Shown: one piece after another, positions 16,660 to 24,892 of the stretch
How the letters are laid out: each line of letters opens with the position of its first letter
Position numbering within the stretch: position 1 is the stretch's first letter
Assembly: GCA_047602465.1 (NCBI GenBank)
Contig: JASGHF010000001.1
Span: 2,666,001-2,730,000 of the forward strand
DNA: 64,000 nt
Origin: JADZAI01 sp047602465
GTDB lineage: Bacteria; Pseudomonadota; Alphaproteobacteria; Micropepsales; Micropepsaceae
Reading direction: 5' to 3'
Translations under genes and position numbers: made by a program
Notes under the pieces: model-generated
The model's database searches: none
Told to the model about the DNA's origin: nothing
Seen by the model: the letters and a program-made list of their open reading frames with translations, nothing else

Positions 16660-17610
16660 ATGCTCCCATTCGAGGAACTGGCGGCTTTTGCGGCTGTGGT
16701 GGATGCAGGCGGCTTCAGCGCCGCCGCGCGGCAGCTCGGCCAGTCGAAGGCGACGATCAGCGACCAGGTGAAGCGGCTGGAGCAGCGTCTGGGCGCGCGG
16801 CTGCTGAACCGGACGACCCGCCGGGTGGCGGTGACGGAGGCGGGGGCGGCGTGTCACGCCCATTGCGTGAGGATGCGGCAGGAGGCGGAAGCGGCGGCGC
16901 GGGTGGCCGAATCGCTGTCGGCGGAGCCGGTGGGGCGGCTGAGGCTCACCGCGCCGCAGACCTTTGCGCCGATGCATGTGGCCCCTGCGGTGGCGAGTTT
17001 CGCCGCGCTTTACCCCCGGCTGGACATCGACCTGAGCGTGACGCCCGGGCGTGATGATCTGATCGGCGGCGGGCTGGACCTCGCGATCCGGGTGGGGGCG
17101 CTGCCGGATTCGCGGCTGGTGGCGCGGCGGATCGGCGTGACGCGGCAGATCCTGGTGGCGGCCCCGGCCTATCTGGCGCGCGCCGGGCGGCCCCGGTCGG
17201 CAGGTGATCTTCACGACCACGCGGCGCTGATCTTCACGCCGTTGACCCCGACCGGGGAGTGGTCGATCGCCGACCCGAACGGGCGCGTCAGGCGCGTGCC
17301 GGTGCGGGCGCGGCTGGCATCCGATTCTGGTGAAGCGCTGCTGGCGGCGGCGGTGGCGGGGATGGGAATCGCCTATGTGCCGGACTGGATGGTCCATGCG
17401 GAGCTGGTGACCGGGGCGCTGGAGGTGGTGTTGCCGGAGTGGGGCCGCCCGCCGCAGCCGATCCACGCGGTTCATGCGAGCGCCGGACAGCCGCCCGCGA
17501 AGGTGAGGCTTTTCATCCAGCATCTGCGGGCGCGTTTCGGCGAGCCGGCCTATTGGGCGAAAGCGCCGGGGCTGGACCAGGGACTGGACCAGGGACTGGA
17601 TTCGGCCTGA
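16660..17610 (+). CDS. LysR family transcriptional regulator
   Basis: 316 residues. N-terminal helix-turn-helix 'GGFSAAARQLGQSKATISDQVKRLEQRLGA' (residues 19-48) and 'LNRTTRRVAVTEAG'; the rest is the LysR substrate-binding domain (PVGRLRLTAPQTF onward) of the CrgA/DsdC-like type. The last residues are a repeated 'LDQG' from a 12-bp tandem duplication. Divergent from the cupin; msrA follows 52 bases later and may be read through. Confidence 0.93.
   Translation: MLPFEELAAFAAVVDAGGFSAAARQLGQSKATISDQVKRLEQRLGARLLNRTTRRVAVTEAGAACHAHCVRMRQEAEAAARVAESLSAEPVGRLRLTAPQTFAPMHVAPAVASFAALYPRLDIDLSVTPGRDDLIGGGLDLAIRVGALPDSRLVARRIGVTRQILVAAPAYLARAGRPRSAGDLHDHAALIFTPLTPTGEWSIADPNGRVRRVPVRARLASDSGEALLAAAVAGMGIAYVPDWMVHAELVTGALEVVLPEWGRPPQPIHAVHASAGQPPAKVRLFIQHLRARFGEPAYWAKAPGLDQGLDQGLDSA
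17572..17595 (+). repeat. 12-bp tandem repeat at the end of the LysR gene
   Basis: CTGGACCAGGGA occurs twice, plus a third start CTGGA, encoding LDQGLDQGLD just before the stop. In-frame slippage would only change the tail length, so it is probably harmless. Confidence 0.8.
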
Positions 17611-17662
17611 CCCAGTCGCCACATTGGGTCCAATCCACAGGACAACAGCAGGAGACCGAGCC

Positions 17663-18322
17663 ATGTTCGGCCTGAAAAAGAAGACCGTGATGCCCGCCCC
17701 CGGCGAGGCGCTGCCCGGCCGCACCGACCGCGAGATGCGTGTCGCCCCGGCCCACACCGTTCTTGGTCATCAGCTGAAAGGCCCCTGGCCCGCAGGCATC
17801 GAGACGGCCGTGTTCGGCCTTGGCTGCTTCTGGGGCGCGGAGCGGAAGTTCTGGCAGCAGCCCGGCGTTTATTCCACCGCCGTCGGCTATAGCGCCGGCT
17901 TCACGCCGAACCCGACCTATGAAGAGGTCTGCAGCGGCGGGACCGGCCATAACGAGGTCGTGCTGGTGGCGTTCGACCCCGGGCAGATTTCCTATGGCCA
18001 GCTGCTGAAGGTGTTCTTCGAGAACCATGACCCGACGCAGGGCATGCGCCAGGGCGGCGATATCGGCACGCAATACCGTTCGGGCATCTACACGTTGAAC
18101 GAGACGCAGCAGGCGGAGGCCGAAGCCGCGCGCGCGACCTATGACGCCGCGTTGAAGGCGAAGGGGTTCGGTGCGGTGACGACCGAGGTGCTGCCGCTCG
18201 GGCCGTTCTATTACGCCGAGGACTATCACCAGCAATATCTGGACAAGAATCCGGGAGGCTATTGCGGATTGGGCGGCACCGGCGTCGCCTGCCAGATCGG
18301 CACCGGGGTCGAAGCTGCCTGA
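17663..18322 (+). CDS. msrA: peptide-methionine (S)-S-oxide reductase MsrA
   Basis: 219 residues from ATG 17663, chosen for the CAGGAG upstream. Catalytic Cys55 in 'GLGCFWGAE'; 'GYSAGFTPNPTYEEVCSGGTGHNE' and 'FFENHDPTQGMRQGGDIGTQYRS' are the conserved substrate-pocket segments. Recycling Cys residues sit in the C-terminus (GGYCGLGGTGVACQ). No signal peptide: cytosolic repair of oxidised methionine with thioredoxin. Confidence 0.95.
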   Translation: MFGLKKKTVMPAPGEALPGRTDREMRVAPAHTVLGHQLKGPWPAGIETAVFGLGCFWGAERKFWQQPGVYSTAVGYSAGFTPNPTYEEVCSGGTGHNEVVLVAFDPGQISYGQLLKVFFENHDPTQGMRQGGDIGTQYRSGIYTLNETQQAEAEAARATYDAALKAKGFGAVTTEVLPLGPFYYAEDYHQQYLDKNPGGYCGLGGTGVACQIGTGVEAA

Positions 18323-18363
18323 TGCGGCTTTGACTTGCGCGCCGCCTTGGTGAAGGTGGCGCC

Positions 18364-19878
18364 ATGTTCATCGATGCGCGCTCATTGCCGGACGGCGAGA
18401 GGCTCGACGCCGACATCGCGATCGCCGGTGCGGGCGCGGCGGGCCTCAGCCTCGCCATCGCGCTGGAAGGCGCGGGCTTCAAAGTCGCGCTGATCGAATC
18501 CGGCAGCCTCGAATGGTCGGAAGAGGCGCAGGATCTGGCGGCGGGCGAGCTGGGCGCGCAGGTCTATGCGACGCCGGAGACGGTGCGGCTGCGCTATTTC
18601 GGCGGCACGACGGGGCATTGGGGCGGCTGGTGCCGCGAGCTGGACGGCGTCGATTTCGAGCCGCGCGATTTCGTGAAGCTGTCGGGCTGGCCGATCGCCA
18701 AGAGCGACCTCGCGCCGTTCTACAGGCGCGCGCAGGAGGTGCTGCATCTGGGCGCGGCGCGCTATGACGACAGCGAAGGCATCGCTGCGCTGGCGGGCGC
18801 CAGGCTGCCCATCCCGCGCGGGAGCGATATCGAGCCGGTGCTGTTCGAGTTCTCGCCGCCGATCCGGATGGGTGAGGTCTATCGCGATCTCATCGACAAG
18901 AGCGACACGCGCTGTTTCCTGAATGCGACGGTGAGCGACATTCGCGTCAGCGACGATGCGAAGAGCGTGACGGCGCTGACGATCTCGCGCGATGGCGGCG
19001 AGCCGCTGACGCTGAATGTGCGCCATGCCGTGCTGGCGTGCGGCGGGCTGTCCAACGCGCAGATGCTGCTGAACGCAGACAGCCAGGTTGCGGGCGGCCT
19101 CGGCAACGGGGCGGAGCAGGTGGGGCGCTACTTCGCCGACCATCCGATCCTCATCGGCTATGCGGCGGTGCTGTCGTTCGCGCCGGAAGCCGGCGCCGCG
19201 TTCGCGACGAGCGACATTCCGGCGGGCGGGCGGCGCTATCGTCTCGCCTTCCAGCCGCGTGAGGATTATCGCCGCGCGAAGGGCCGCCTGTCGTGCCTCG
19301 CGACCATCGAGCCGGGCGGTCCGGCGTTCAACAATGGCGCGTTCGACCGCTGGGATACGCGCTGGTTCGGGCAATCGGAAACGGCGAGCGCGCTGGCGGC
19401 GCTGGGCAGGCCCGGCTGGACGCCGCGCGTCCACATGCTGAATGCGGGACTTGAGACGCGGCCCGATCCGGACAGCCGCGTGACGCTGACCGGCGCGCGC
19501 GACCGCCATGGCGTCAGGCGGCTGAAGGTCGACTGGAAGCTGAACGATGCAGACCTTGAAGACTATCTCGCCAATCTGGCGGATCTTGGCCGGGCGCTGA
19601 GCGCGAGCGGGGCGGGCCTCGTGCGGATCGCGCCGGATGCGCGCGAGCGCTGGCCGGGCGAGACGAATTGGGGCCATCACAATATGGGCACGACGCGCAT
19701 GGGCGCGGACGCCGCGACATCGGTGTGCGACGGCGAGGCGCGCGTGCATGGGTTTTCCAATCTGTGGATCGCGGGATCGTCGCTCTATACGACGCCCGGC
19801 GCGGCCAATCCGACGCTGACGCTGGTGGCGCTGGCGCTGCGCCTCGCCGAGACGCTGAAGCGCGAGGCGCGCGCGTGA
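18364..19878 (+). CDS. GMC family oxidoreductase
   Basis: 504 residues. FAD-binding 'IAGAGAAGLSLAIAL' at residues 20-34; 'FGGTTGHWGGWCRELD' typical of membrane-linked GMC dehydrogenases; C-terminal 'HHNMGTTRMG' (active-site His) and 'NLWIAGSSLYTTPGAANPTLT'. No signal of its own. The next gene overlaps by four bases and carries a Tat signal, so the complex may be exported together, as for gluconate/fructose dehydrogenase-type flavoenzymes. Substrate unknown. Confidence 0.88.
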   Translation: MFIDARSLPDGERLDADIAIAGAGAAGLSLAIALEGAGFKVALIESGSLEWSEEAQDLAAGELGAQVYATPETVRLRYFGGTTGHWGGWCRELDGVDFEPRDFVKLSGWPIAKSDLAPFYRRAQEVLHLGAARYDDSEGIAALAGARLPIPRGSDIEPVLFEFSPPIRMGEVYRDLIDKSDTRCFLNATVSDIRVSDDAKSVTALTISRDGGEPLTLNVRHAVLACGGLSNAQMLLNADSQVAGGLGNGAEQVGRYFADHPILIGYAAVLSFAPEAGAAFATSDIPAGGRRYRLAFQPREDYRRAKGRLSCLATIEPGGPAFNNGAFDRWDTRWFGQSETASALAALGRPGWTPRVHMLNAGLETRPDPDSRVTLTGARDRHGVRRLKVDWKLNDADLEDYLANLADLGRALSASGAGLVRIAPDARERWPGETNWGHHNMGTTRMGADAATSVCDGEARVHGFSNLWIAGSSLYTTPGAANPTLTLVALALRLAETLKREARA

Positions 19879-20219
19879 ACGAGGGTCAGCGCCGCTCCGC
19901 CCGCATCACGCGCCGCACGTTCGGCGCGATGGGGCTGGCGATTGCCGCCGTCGCAGCCGTGCGGTTGTGGCCGGAAGATCCGTTGCAGGCGCTGGTCAGC
20001 CACGAGAATGCGGCGGGGCTGAAAGCGCTGGGGCAGTTGCCGGCGGTGAAGGCGCTGGGCGATGTGGAGGCGAAGCTGAAAGCCAGGCTGAATGCCGCCG
20101 CGAGCTATGACGAGGCCGTCGCAAACGATGCGCTGAACGGGGCGTTCGTGGTGCTGGACGGCTGGCATGTGCCGGAGACGACGGCGCTGGCCGCCGCGTG
20201 GCTGGCGCGGCAGGGCTGA
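19875..20219 (+). CDS. small Tat-signal subunit paired with the GMC oxidoreductase
   Basis: 114 residues from GTG 19875, overlapping the GMC stop (GTGA). N-terminal twin-arginine signal 'ITRRTFGAMGLAIAAVAAV'. The rest is a short helical domain with 'LNGAFVVLDGWHVPETTALAAAW'. It resembles the small subunits that escort GMC flavoproteins through the Tat pathway (gluconate 2-dehydrogenase subunit 3-like), inferred from position and signal. Confidence 0.7.
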   Translation: MNEGQRRSARITRRTFGAMGLAIAAVAAVRLWPEDPLQALVSHENAAGLKALGQLPAVKALGDVEAKLKARLNAAASYDEAVANDALNGAFVVLDGWHVPETTALAAAWLARQG

Positions 20220-20227
20220 AAGCAAAA

Positions 20228-20248
20228 GGGCCGCCCGATGGGCGGCCC
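20228..20248. terminator. bidirectional terminator, GMC operon / OmpA-1
   Basis: Perfect 9-bp stem GGGCCGCCC / GGGCGGCCC with a 3-base loop; AAAA before it gives TTTT on the minus strand, TT follows on the plus strand. The same hairpin recurs after each of the OmpA-like genes. Confidence 0.85.
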
Positions 20249-20303
20249 TTCGCATGTCGCTCTGGTCCCGGCTCGCGCTGACGCTGGCCGGGATGACAGT
20301 CGA

Positions 20304-21287
20304 TTACGTGCCCGAACCGGTCAGGTCGATGGTGGCGCGGCGGTTCTGGGGTTCCTTCACGCCCGGGCCGGTGGCGACCAGCGGCTCGGAGAAGCCACGG
20401 CCGTCGGTGGAGATCGCACCGCCCGGCACGCCGTTGGCGACGAGGCCGGCCTTCACAGAGGCGGCGCGGCGCTGCGACAGCGGCAGGTTGTAGGCGGCCG
20501 AGCCGACGGTGTCGGTGTGGCCGACGACGGCGATGGAGACCGAACCGGTCGAGGCGAAGGCGGCGGCGGCTTCGGCGATGACGGCCTGGGCTTCCGGCGT
20601 CAGGTCCGACTTGTCGAAGTTGAAGAAGACGATGAACGTCTTCGCGGCCACCGGCGGGGGCGGCGGCGGGGTTTCGACGACCGGGGCAGCAGCCGGTTCG
20701 TAGAAGTGGTACTTCACGCCGAGTTTCACGGTGTGGGCGACGTAGTCGTCCTGGATGCCGCCCAGCGGCGTGGTGATGTCCCAGTTGTCGGCGACGAAAT
20801 AGTTGTAGCCGAGATAGACGCCGACATTGTCGTCGACCATGGCTTCGAACTCGGCGATGCCCTGATAGGCGAACACCACGTCGCGGCCGGTGATGTCGCC
20901 GAAACGGTGATCGTCGAACGAGATGCGGCCGGCGCCGAGGCCGCCGCCGAGCGAGAGGGCCATGCCTTCGCCGACATCCAGATCATAGAGCACATTCACC
21001 ATGCCCGAGAGGGCGCGGACATCCGTGTCGGTCGAGCGCATGAAGCCGAAATTGTTCTCGCGGAACGAGACTTCGAATTCGGCACGCAGGCCGTTCGCCC
21101 ATTTGTAGCCGACGACGCCGCCGACATAGTAGCCGGTGTCGATCTCGGTCAGGCTGAACGTGTCGATGTCTTCCAGCCAGTTCGCGCCGGCGGCGAGGCC
21201 GATATAGGTGCCGGCAGGCGTGTCGGCCTGGGCCGTGGCGATGAGCGCCAGCGCAGCGGCGCCGGCGAAAAGCGATGATTTCAGCAT
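20304..21287 (-). CDS. OmpA-like outer-membrane protein, copy 1
   Basis: 327 residues from ATG 21287 (GGGGAG upstream). Signal peptide 1-21 (cut after 'IATAQA'), an 8-strand barrel of about 175 residues, a Pro-rich hinge (VETPPPPPP) and a C-terminal OmpA domain. The domain has 'VVGHTDTVGSAAYNLPLSQRR' and 'NRRATIDL', supplying the Asp and Arg that hold diaminopimelate of peptidoglycan. Distinctive loop blocks: 'EDIDTFSLTEI', 'NNFGFMRSTDTDV', 'SFDDHRFGDIT', 'DITTPLGGIQ'. It anchors outer membrane to wall; what the loops bind is unknown. Confidence 0.9.
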   Translation of the reverse strand: MLKSSLFAGAAALALIATAQADTPAGTYIGLAAGANWLEDIDTFSLTEIDTGYYVGGVVGYKWANGLRAEFEVSFRENNFGFMRSTDTDVRALSGMVNVLYDLDVGEGMALSLGGGLGAGRISFDDHRFGDITGRDVVFAYQGIAEFEAMVDDNVGVYLGYNYFVADNWDITTPLGGIQDDYVAHTVKLGVKYHFYEPAAAPVVETPPPPPPVAAKTFIVFFNFDKSDLTPEAQAVIAEAAAAFASTGSVSIAVVGHTDTVGSAAYNLPLSQRRAASVKAGLVANGVPGGAISTDGRGFSEPLVATGPGVKEPQNRRATIDLTGSGT

Positions 21288-21398
21288 GATGCTCCCCAAA
21301 GTTGATGGCGACATATCATGTGTGGTGCGGGCGCACCATTGCAGGAATACCGCAGTGCAGCGCAGATGACGCGCCGGATCTGTTGTCCCAATGCAAAA

Positions 21399-21419
21399 GG
21401 GCCGCCCGATGGGCGGCCC
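21399..21419 (-). terminator. terminator after OmpA copy 2
   Basis: Same 9-bp stem and 3-base loop as at 20228; AAAA on the plus side gives TTTT for the minus-strand transcript. Confidence 0.8.
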
Positions 21420-21474
21420 TTCGCATGTCGCTCTGGTCCCGGCTCGCGCTGACGCTGGCCGGGATGACAGTCGA

Positions 21475-22452
21475 TTACGTACCCGAACCCGTCAGGTCGA
21501 TGGTGGCGCGGCGGTTCTGGGGTTCCTTGACGCCGGGGCCGGTGGCGACCAGCGGCTCGGAGAAGCCACGACCATCCGTCGAGATCGCACCATCCGGCAC
21601 GCCGTTGGCGACGAGGCCGGCCTTCACCGAGGCGGCGCGGCGCTGCGACAGCGGCAGGTTGTAGGCGGCCGAGCCGACCGTGTCAGTGTGGCCGACGACG
21701 GCGATGGAGACCGAACCGGTCGAGGCGAAGGCGGCGGCGGCTTCGGCGATCACGGCCTGGGCTTCCGGCGTCAAATCCGACTTGTCGAAGTTGAAGAAGA
21801 CGATGAACGTCTTCGCGGCCACCGGCGGGGGCGGCGGGGGTTCAACGACGACCGGCGCGGCTTCCGGCTCGTAGAAGTGATACTTCACGCCGAGTTTCAC
21901 GGTATGGGCGACATAGTCGCCGCGGTAGCCGTCGAAATCCCAGTTGTCGGCGACGAAGTAGTTGTAGCCGGCGAAGATGCCGACATTGTCGTCGACCATG
22001 GCTTCGAACTCGGCGATGCCCTGATAGGCGAACACCACGTCGCGCCGCGAGTTCGGGGAGTTGTCGTTGCCGACATTCGAAATGCGCGAGGCGCCGATGC
22101 CGCCGCCGAGCGAGAGGGCCATGCCCTCACCCACGTCCAGATCGTAGAGGACGTTGACCATGCCCGAGAGGGCGCGATGGTCGAAGACGGTGAAGCCGGA
22201 GCGATCCCAAACGTTCTCACGGAACGACGCCTCGAACTCGGCGCGGATGCCGTTGTCCCATTTGTAGCCGACGAAGCCGCCCACATAGTAGCCAGTATCG
22301 GACTCGAGCTGCTTGCCCCGGAAGAAGTCGTAATCTTTCAGCCAGTTGGCGCCGGCGGCGAGGCCGACATAGGTTCCCGCCGGTGTGTCGGCGAAGGCGG
22401 TGGTGGCGAGGGCGAGCGCGGCGGCGCCCCCCAGAAGCGATGACTTGAACAT
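21475..22452 (-). CDS. OmpA-like outer-membrane protein, copy 2
   Basis: 325 residues. Signal peptide to about residue 21 ('TTAFA'). Loop blocks specific to this copy: 'KDYDFFRGKQLES', 'NVWDRSGFTVFDH', 'SNVGNDNSPNSR', 'DFDGYRG'. The hinge is 'VVVEPPPPPP', as in copy 4. In the ~116-residue periplasmic domain the only visible change from the other copies is Asp for Gly in 'VPDGAISTDG'. Confidence 0.9.
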   Translation of the reverse strand: MFKSSLLGGAAALALATTAFADTPAGTYVGLAAGANWLKDYDFFRGKQLESDTGYYVGGFVGYKWDNGIRAEFEASFRENVWDRSGFTVFDHRALSGMVNVLYDLDVGEGMALSLGGGIGASRISNVGNDNSPNSRRDVVFAYQGIAEFEAMVDDNVGIFAGYNYFVADNWDFDGYRGDYVAHTVKLGVKYHFYEPEAAPVVVEPPPPPPVAAKTFIVFFNFDKSDLTPEAQAVIAEAAAAFASTGSVSIAVVGHTDTVGSAAYNLPLSQRRAASVKAGLVANGVPDGAISTDGRGFSEPLVATGPGVKEPQNRRATIDLTGSGT

Positions 22453-22550
22453 GCGATGAGGCCCTCAAAATCTGCCCGACCATTAACATGCACTGCGGCA
22501 ACCGCCAGTTGCGCCCTGGCATCACTGGATGGAACTTTTCAAAAGCAGAA

Positions 22551-22571
22551 GGGCCGCCCGATGGGCGGCCC
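22551..22571 (-). terminator. terminator after OmpA copy 3
   Basis: Same GGGCCGCCC/GGGCGGCCC stem; on the minus strand it is followed by TTCTGCTTTT, a weaker T-tract than the sister copies. Confidence 0.7.
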
Positions 22572-22627
22572 TTCGCATATTCGCTCTGGTCCCGGCTCGC
22601 GCTGACGCTGGCCGGGATGACAGTCGA

Positions 22628-23614
22628 TTACGTACCCGAACCGGTGAGGTCGATGGTGGCGCGGCGGTTCTGGGGTTCCTTGACGCCCGGGCCGGTGGCG
22701 ACCAGCGGCTCGGAGAAGCCACGGCCGTCGGTGGAGATCGCACCGCCCGGCACGCCATTGGCGACGAGGCCGGCCTTCACCGAGGCGGCGCGGCGCTGCG
22801 ACAGCGGCAGGTTATAGGCGGCCGAGCCGACCGTGTCGGTGTGGCCGACAACGGCGATGGAGACCGAACCGGTCGAGGCGAAGGCGGCGGCGGCTTCGGC
22901 GATGACCGCCTGGGCTTCCGGCGTCAGGTCCGACTTGTCGAAGTTGAAGAAGACGATGAACGTCTTGGCGGCCACCGGCGGGGGCGGCGGCGGGGTTTCG
23001 ACGATCGGGGCAGCAGCCGGCTCGTAGAAGTGATACTTCACGCCGAGCTTCACGGTGTGGGCGACGTAGTCGTCCTGGAAGCCGCTGAAATCGAAATTGT
23101 CGGCGACGAAATAGTTGTAGCCGAGATAGATGCCGACATTGTCGTCGACCATGGCTTCGAACTCGGCGATGCCCTGATAGGCGAACACCACATCGCGGCC
23201 GTCGAGATAGTCGACCGTCGAGACGCGCGCAGCGCCGAGGCCGCCACCGATCGAGAGGGCCATGCCCTCACCCACGTCCAGATCGTAGAGGACGTTGACC
23301 ATGCCCGAGAGGGCGCGGATTTCGCCGGTGCCGGTGAAGACCGCGATCACGCCGCCGGTCCAGTCGAATTCGTTCTGGCGGTACGAGGCTTCGAACTCGG
23401 CGCGCAGGCCGTTCGCCCACTTGTAGCCGACGACGCCACCGACATAGAGGCCGGTATCGGCTTCATCGGCGGAGTTGAACAGCGCGTTGAGGTTGACGTC
23501 TTCGAGGAAGTTGGCGCCGGCGGCGAGGCCGACATAGGTGCCGGCGGGCGTGTCAGCGGCGGCGGAACCGAGCAGCGCGAGGGCAGCGGCGCCGGCCATA
23601 AGGGATTTCAGCAT
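22628..23614 (-). CDS. OmpA-like outer-membrane protein, copy 3
   Basis: 328 residues; signal peptide cut near 'GSAAA'. Loop blocks: 'EDVNLNALFNSADEA' (longest first loop of the four), 'NEFDWTGGVIAVFTGTGEI', 'STVDYLD' (shortest third loop), 'DFSGFQ'. Hinge 'IVETPPPPPP' pairs it with copy 1. Periplasmic domain identical in sequence to copies 1 and 4 as far as read. AGGAG lies just before the start. Confidence 0.9.
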   Translation of the reverse strand: MLKSLMAGAAALALLGSAAADTPAGTYVGLAAGANFLEDVNLNALFNSADEADTGLYVGGVVGYKWANGLRAEFEASYRQNEFDWTGGVIAVFTGTGEIRALSGMVNVLYDLDVGEGMALSIGGGLGAARVSTVDYLDGRDVVFAYQGIAEFEAMVDDNVGIYLGYNYFVADNFDFSGFQDDYVAHTVKLGVKYHFYEPAAAPIVETPPPPPPVAAKTFIVFFNFDKSDLTPEAQAVIAEAAAAFASTGSVSIAVVGHTDTVGSAAYNLPLSQRRAASVKAGLVANGVPGGAISTDGRGFSEPLVATGPGVKEPQNRRATIDLTGSGT

Positions 23615-23708
23615 CGATCACTCCTGATTGTGGGCGGTCCAATAGCATAAGCGGGGCTGTCCGGCTGTTGCGTTCCCGCCGCATCACGGAAGATTTTCAC
23701 AAGAAAAA

Positions 23709-23729
23709 GGGCCGCCCGATGGGCGGCCC
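23709..23729 (-). terminator. terminator after OmpA copy 4
   Basis: Same stem-loop; five A's before it give TTTTT on the minus strand, the best T-tract of the set. Confidence 0.85.
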
Positions 23730-23748
23730 CTCGCGCATTTACAATGGT

Positions 23749-24741
23749 TTAGGTGCCCGAACCGGTCAGATCGATGGTGGCGCGGCGGTTCTGGGGTTCC
23801 TTGACGCCGGGGCCGGTGGCGACCAGCGGCTCGGAGAAGCCACGGCCGTCGGTGGAGATCGCACCGCCCGGCACGCCGTTGGCGACGAGGCCGGCCTTCA
23901 CCGAGGCGGCGCGGCGCTGCGACAGCGGCAGGTTATAGGCGGCCGAGCCGACCGTGTCGGTGTGGCCGACGACGGCGATGGAGACCGAGCCGGTCGAGGC
24001 GAACGCGGCAGCGGCTTCGGCGATCACAGCCTGGGCTTCCGGCGTCAGGTCGGACTTGTCGAAGTTGAAGAAGACGATGAACGTCTTGGCGGCCACCGGC
24101 GGCGGCGGCGGGGGTTCAACGACGACAGGCGCGGCTTCCGGCTCGTAGAAGTGGTACTTCACGCCAAGTTTCACGGTGTGGGCGACATAGTCGTCCTGGG
24201 CGCCGTCAATGTCCCAGTTGTCGGCGACGAAATAGTTGTAGCCGAGATAGACGCCGACATTGTCGTCGATCATGGCTTCGAACTCGGCGATGCCCTGATA
24301 GGCGAAGACCACGTCACGGCCGATGGAGCCGGAGTTGTCGAACAGGAACGAGATGCGGCTGGCGCCGACGCCGCCGCCGAGCGACAGGGCCATGCCCTCA
24401 CCCACGTCGAGGTCGTAGAGGACGTTGACCATGCCCGAGAGCGCGCGATTGGTCAGCGTGCCCTGGAACACTGCGGCCTTGCCGAAGAAGAAATCGACAT
24501 CGTTCTCACGGAACGAGGCTTCGAACTCGGCGCGGAAGCCGTTGTCCCATTTGTAGCCGACGACGCCGCCGACATAGTAGCCGGTGTCCCAGTCGCCATA
24601 CTTGCCCGCGAAGGTGTCGTACTCTTCCAGGAAGTTCGCGCCGGCAGCGAGGCCGATATAGGTGCCGGACGGCGTGTCGGCGGCGGCGGTCCCGACGAGC
24701 GCCAGAGTTGCTACGCCAGCAAGGAGTGATTTTGCGATCAT
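23749..24741 (-). CDS. OmpA-like outer-membrane protein, copy 4
   Basis: 330 residues from ATG 24741 (GGGGA upstream); the open frame continues about 180 codons further but as antisense to the CHAP gene, and is rejected. Signal peptide cut near 'GTAAA'. Loop blocks: 'EEYDTFAGKYGDW', 'NDVDFFFGKAAVFQGTLTN', 'SFLFDNSGSIG', 'DIDGAQ'. It is first in transcription order and the only copy without the REP-like palindrome behind its stop, so it may be the founder or the oldest copy. Confidence 0.9.
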   Translation of the reverse strand: MIAKSLLAGVATLALVGTAAADTPSGTYIGLAAGANFLEEYDTFAGKYGDWDTGYYVGGVVGYKWDNGFRAEFEASFRENDVDFFFGKAAVFQGTLTNRALSGMVNVLYDLDVGEGMALSLGGGVGASRISFLFDNSGSIGRDVVFAYQGIAEFEAMIDDNVGVYLGYNYFVADNWDIDGAQDDYVAHTVKLGVKYHFYEPEAAPVVVEPPPPPPVAAKTFIVFFNFDKSDLTPEAQAVIAEAAAAFASTGSVSIAVVGHTDTVGSAAYNLPLSQRRAASVKAGLVANGVPGGAISTDGRGFSEPLVATGPGVKEPQNRRATIDLTGSGT

Positions 24742-24837
24742 GATGGTCCCCGGAAAGTGCCATCGCGATAACACAGGTCCGTGAAGCCGCCTACTGGCCG
24801 TATTGCCGCACTGCACCCAAGCCGGCGGCCAAACTGC

Positions 24838-24865
24838 AAAAAAAGAGGCGGCCCAGAAGGCCGCC
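24838..24865 (-). terminator. terminator of the CHAP-domain gene
   Basis: Minus strand: stem GGCGGCC / GGCCGCC (7 bp) with a five-base loop, followed by C and seven T's, 28 bases after the CHAP stop. Confidence 0.85.
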
Positions 24866-24892
24866 CCGGAACTTTCGCGATGGCGCTTGCGC

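Larger units (their letters stand above)
20228..24741 (-). repeat. four-copy tandem array of ompA-like genes
   Basis: Gene starts at 21287, 22452, 23614 and 24741 give periods of 1165, 1162 and 1127 bp. Each unit has an ompA-like gene followed by the same 9-bp-stem terminator. Copies 1-3 also share about 45 bases after the stop, including a GGTCCCGG...CCGGGATGACA REP-like palindrome that copy 4 lacks. Coding sequence for the periplasmic domain is almost base-for-base the same; differences concentrate in four short blocks. Confidence 0.9.

Noticed and set aside
20228..23729. Four identical hairpins at ~1.16-kb spacing as a CRISPR-like array
   Set aside because: They are terminators at gene ends with coding DNA between them; spacing and content are unlike CRISPR.
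20238..24729. Plus-strand open frames of 340-370 codons opposite each ompA copy, repeated four times
   Set aside because: They repeat only because the ompA genes repeat; they lack ribosome sites and recognisable motifs.
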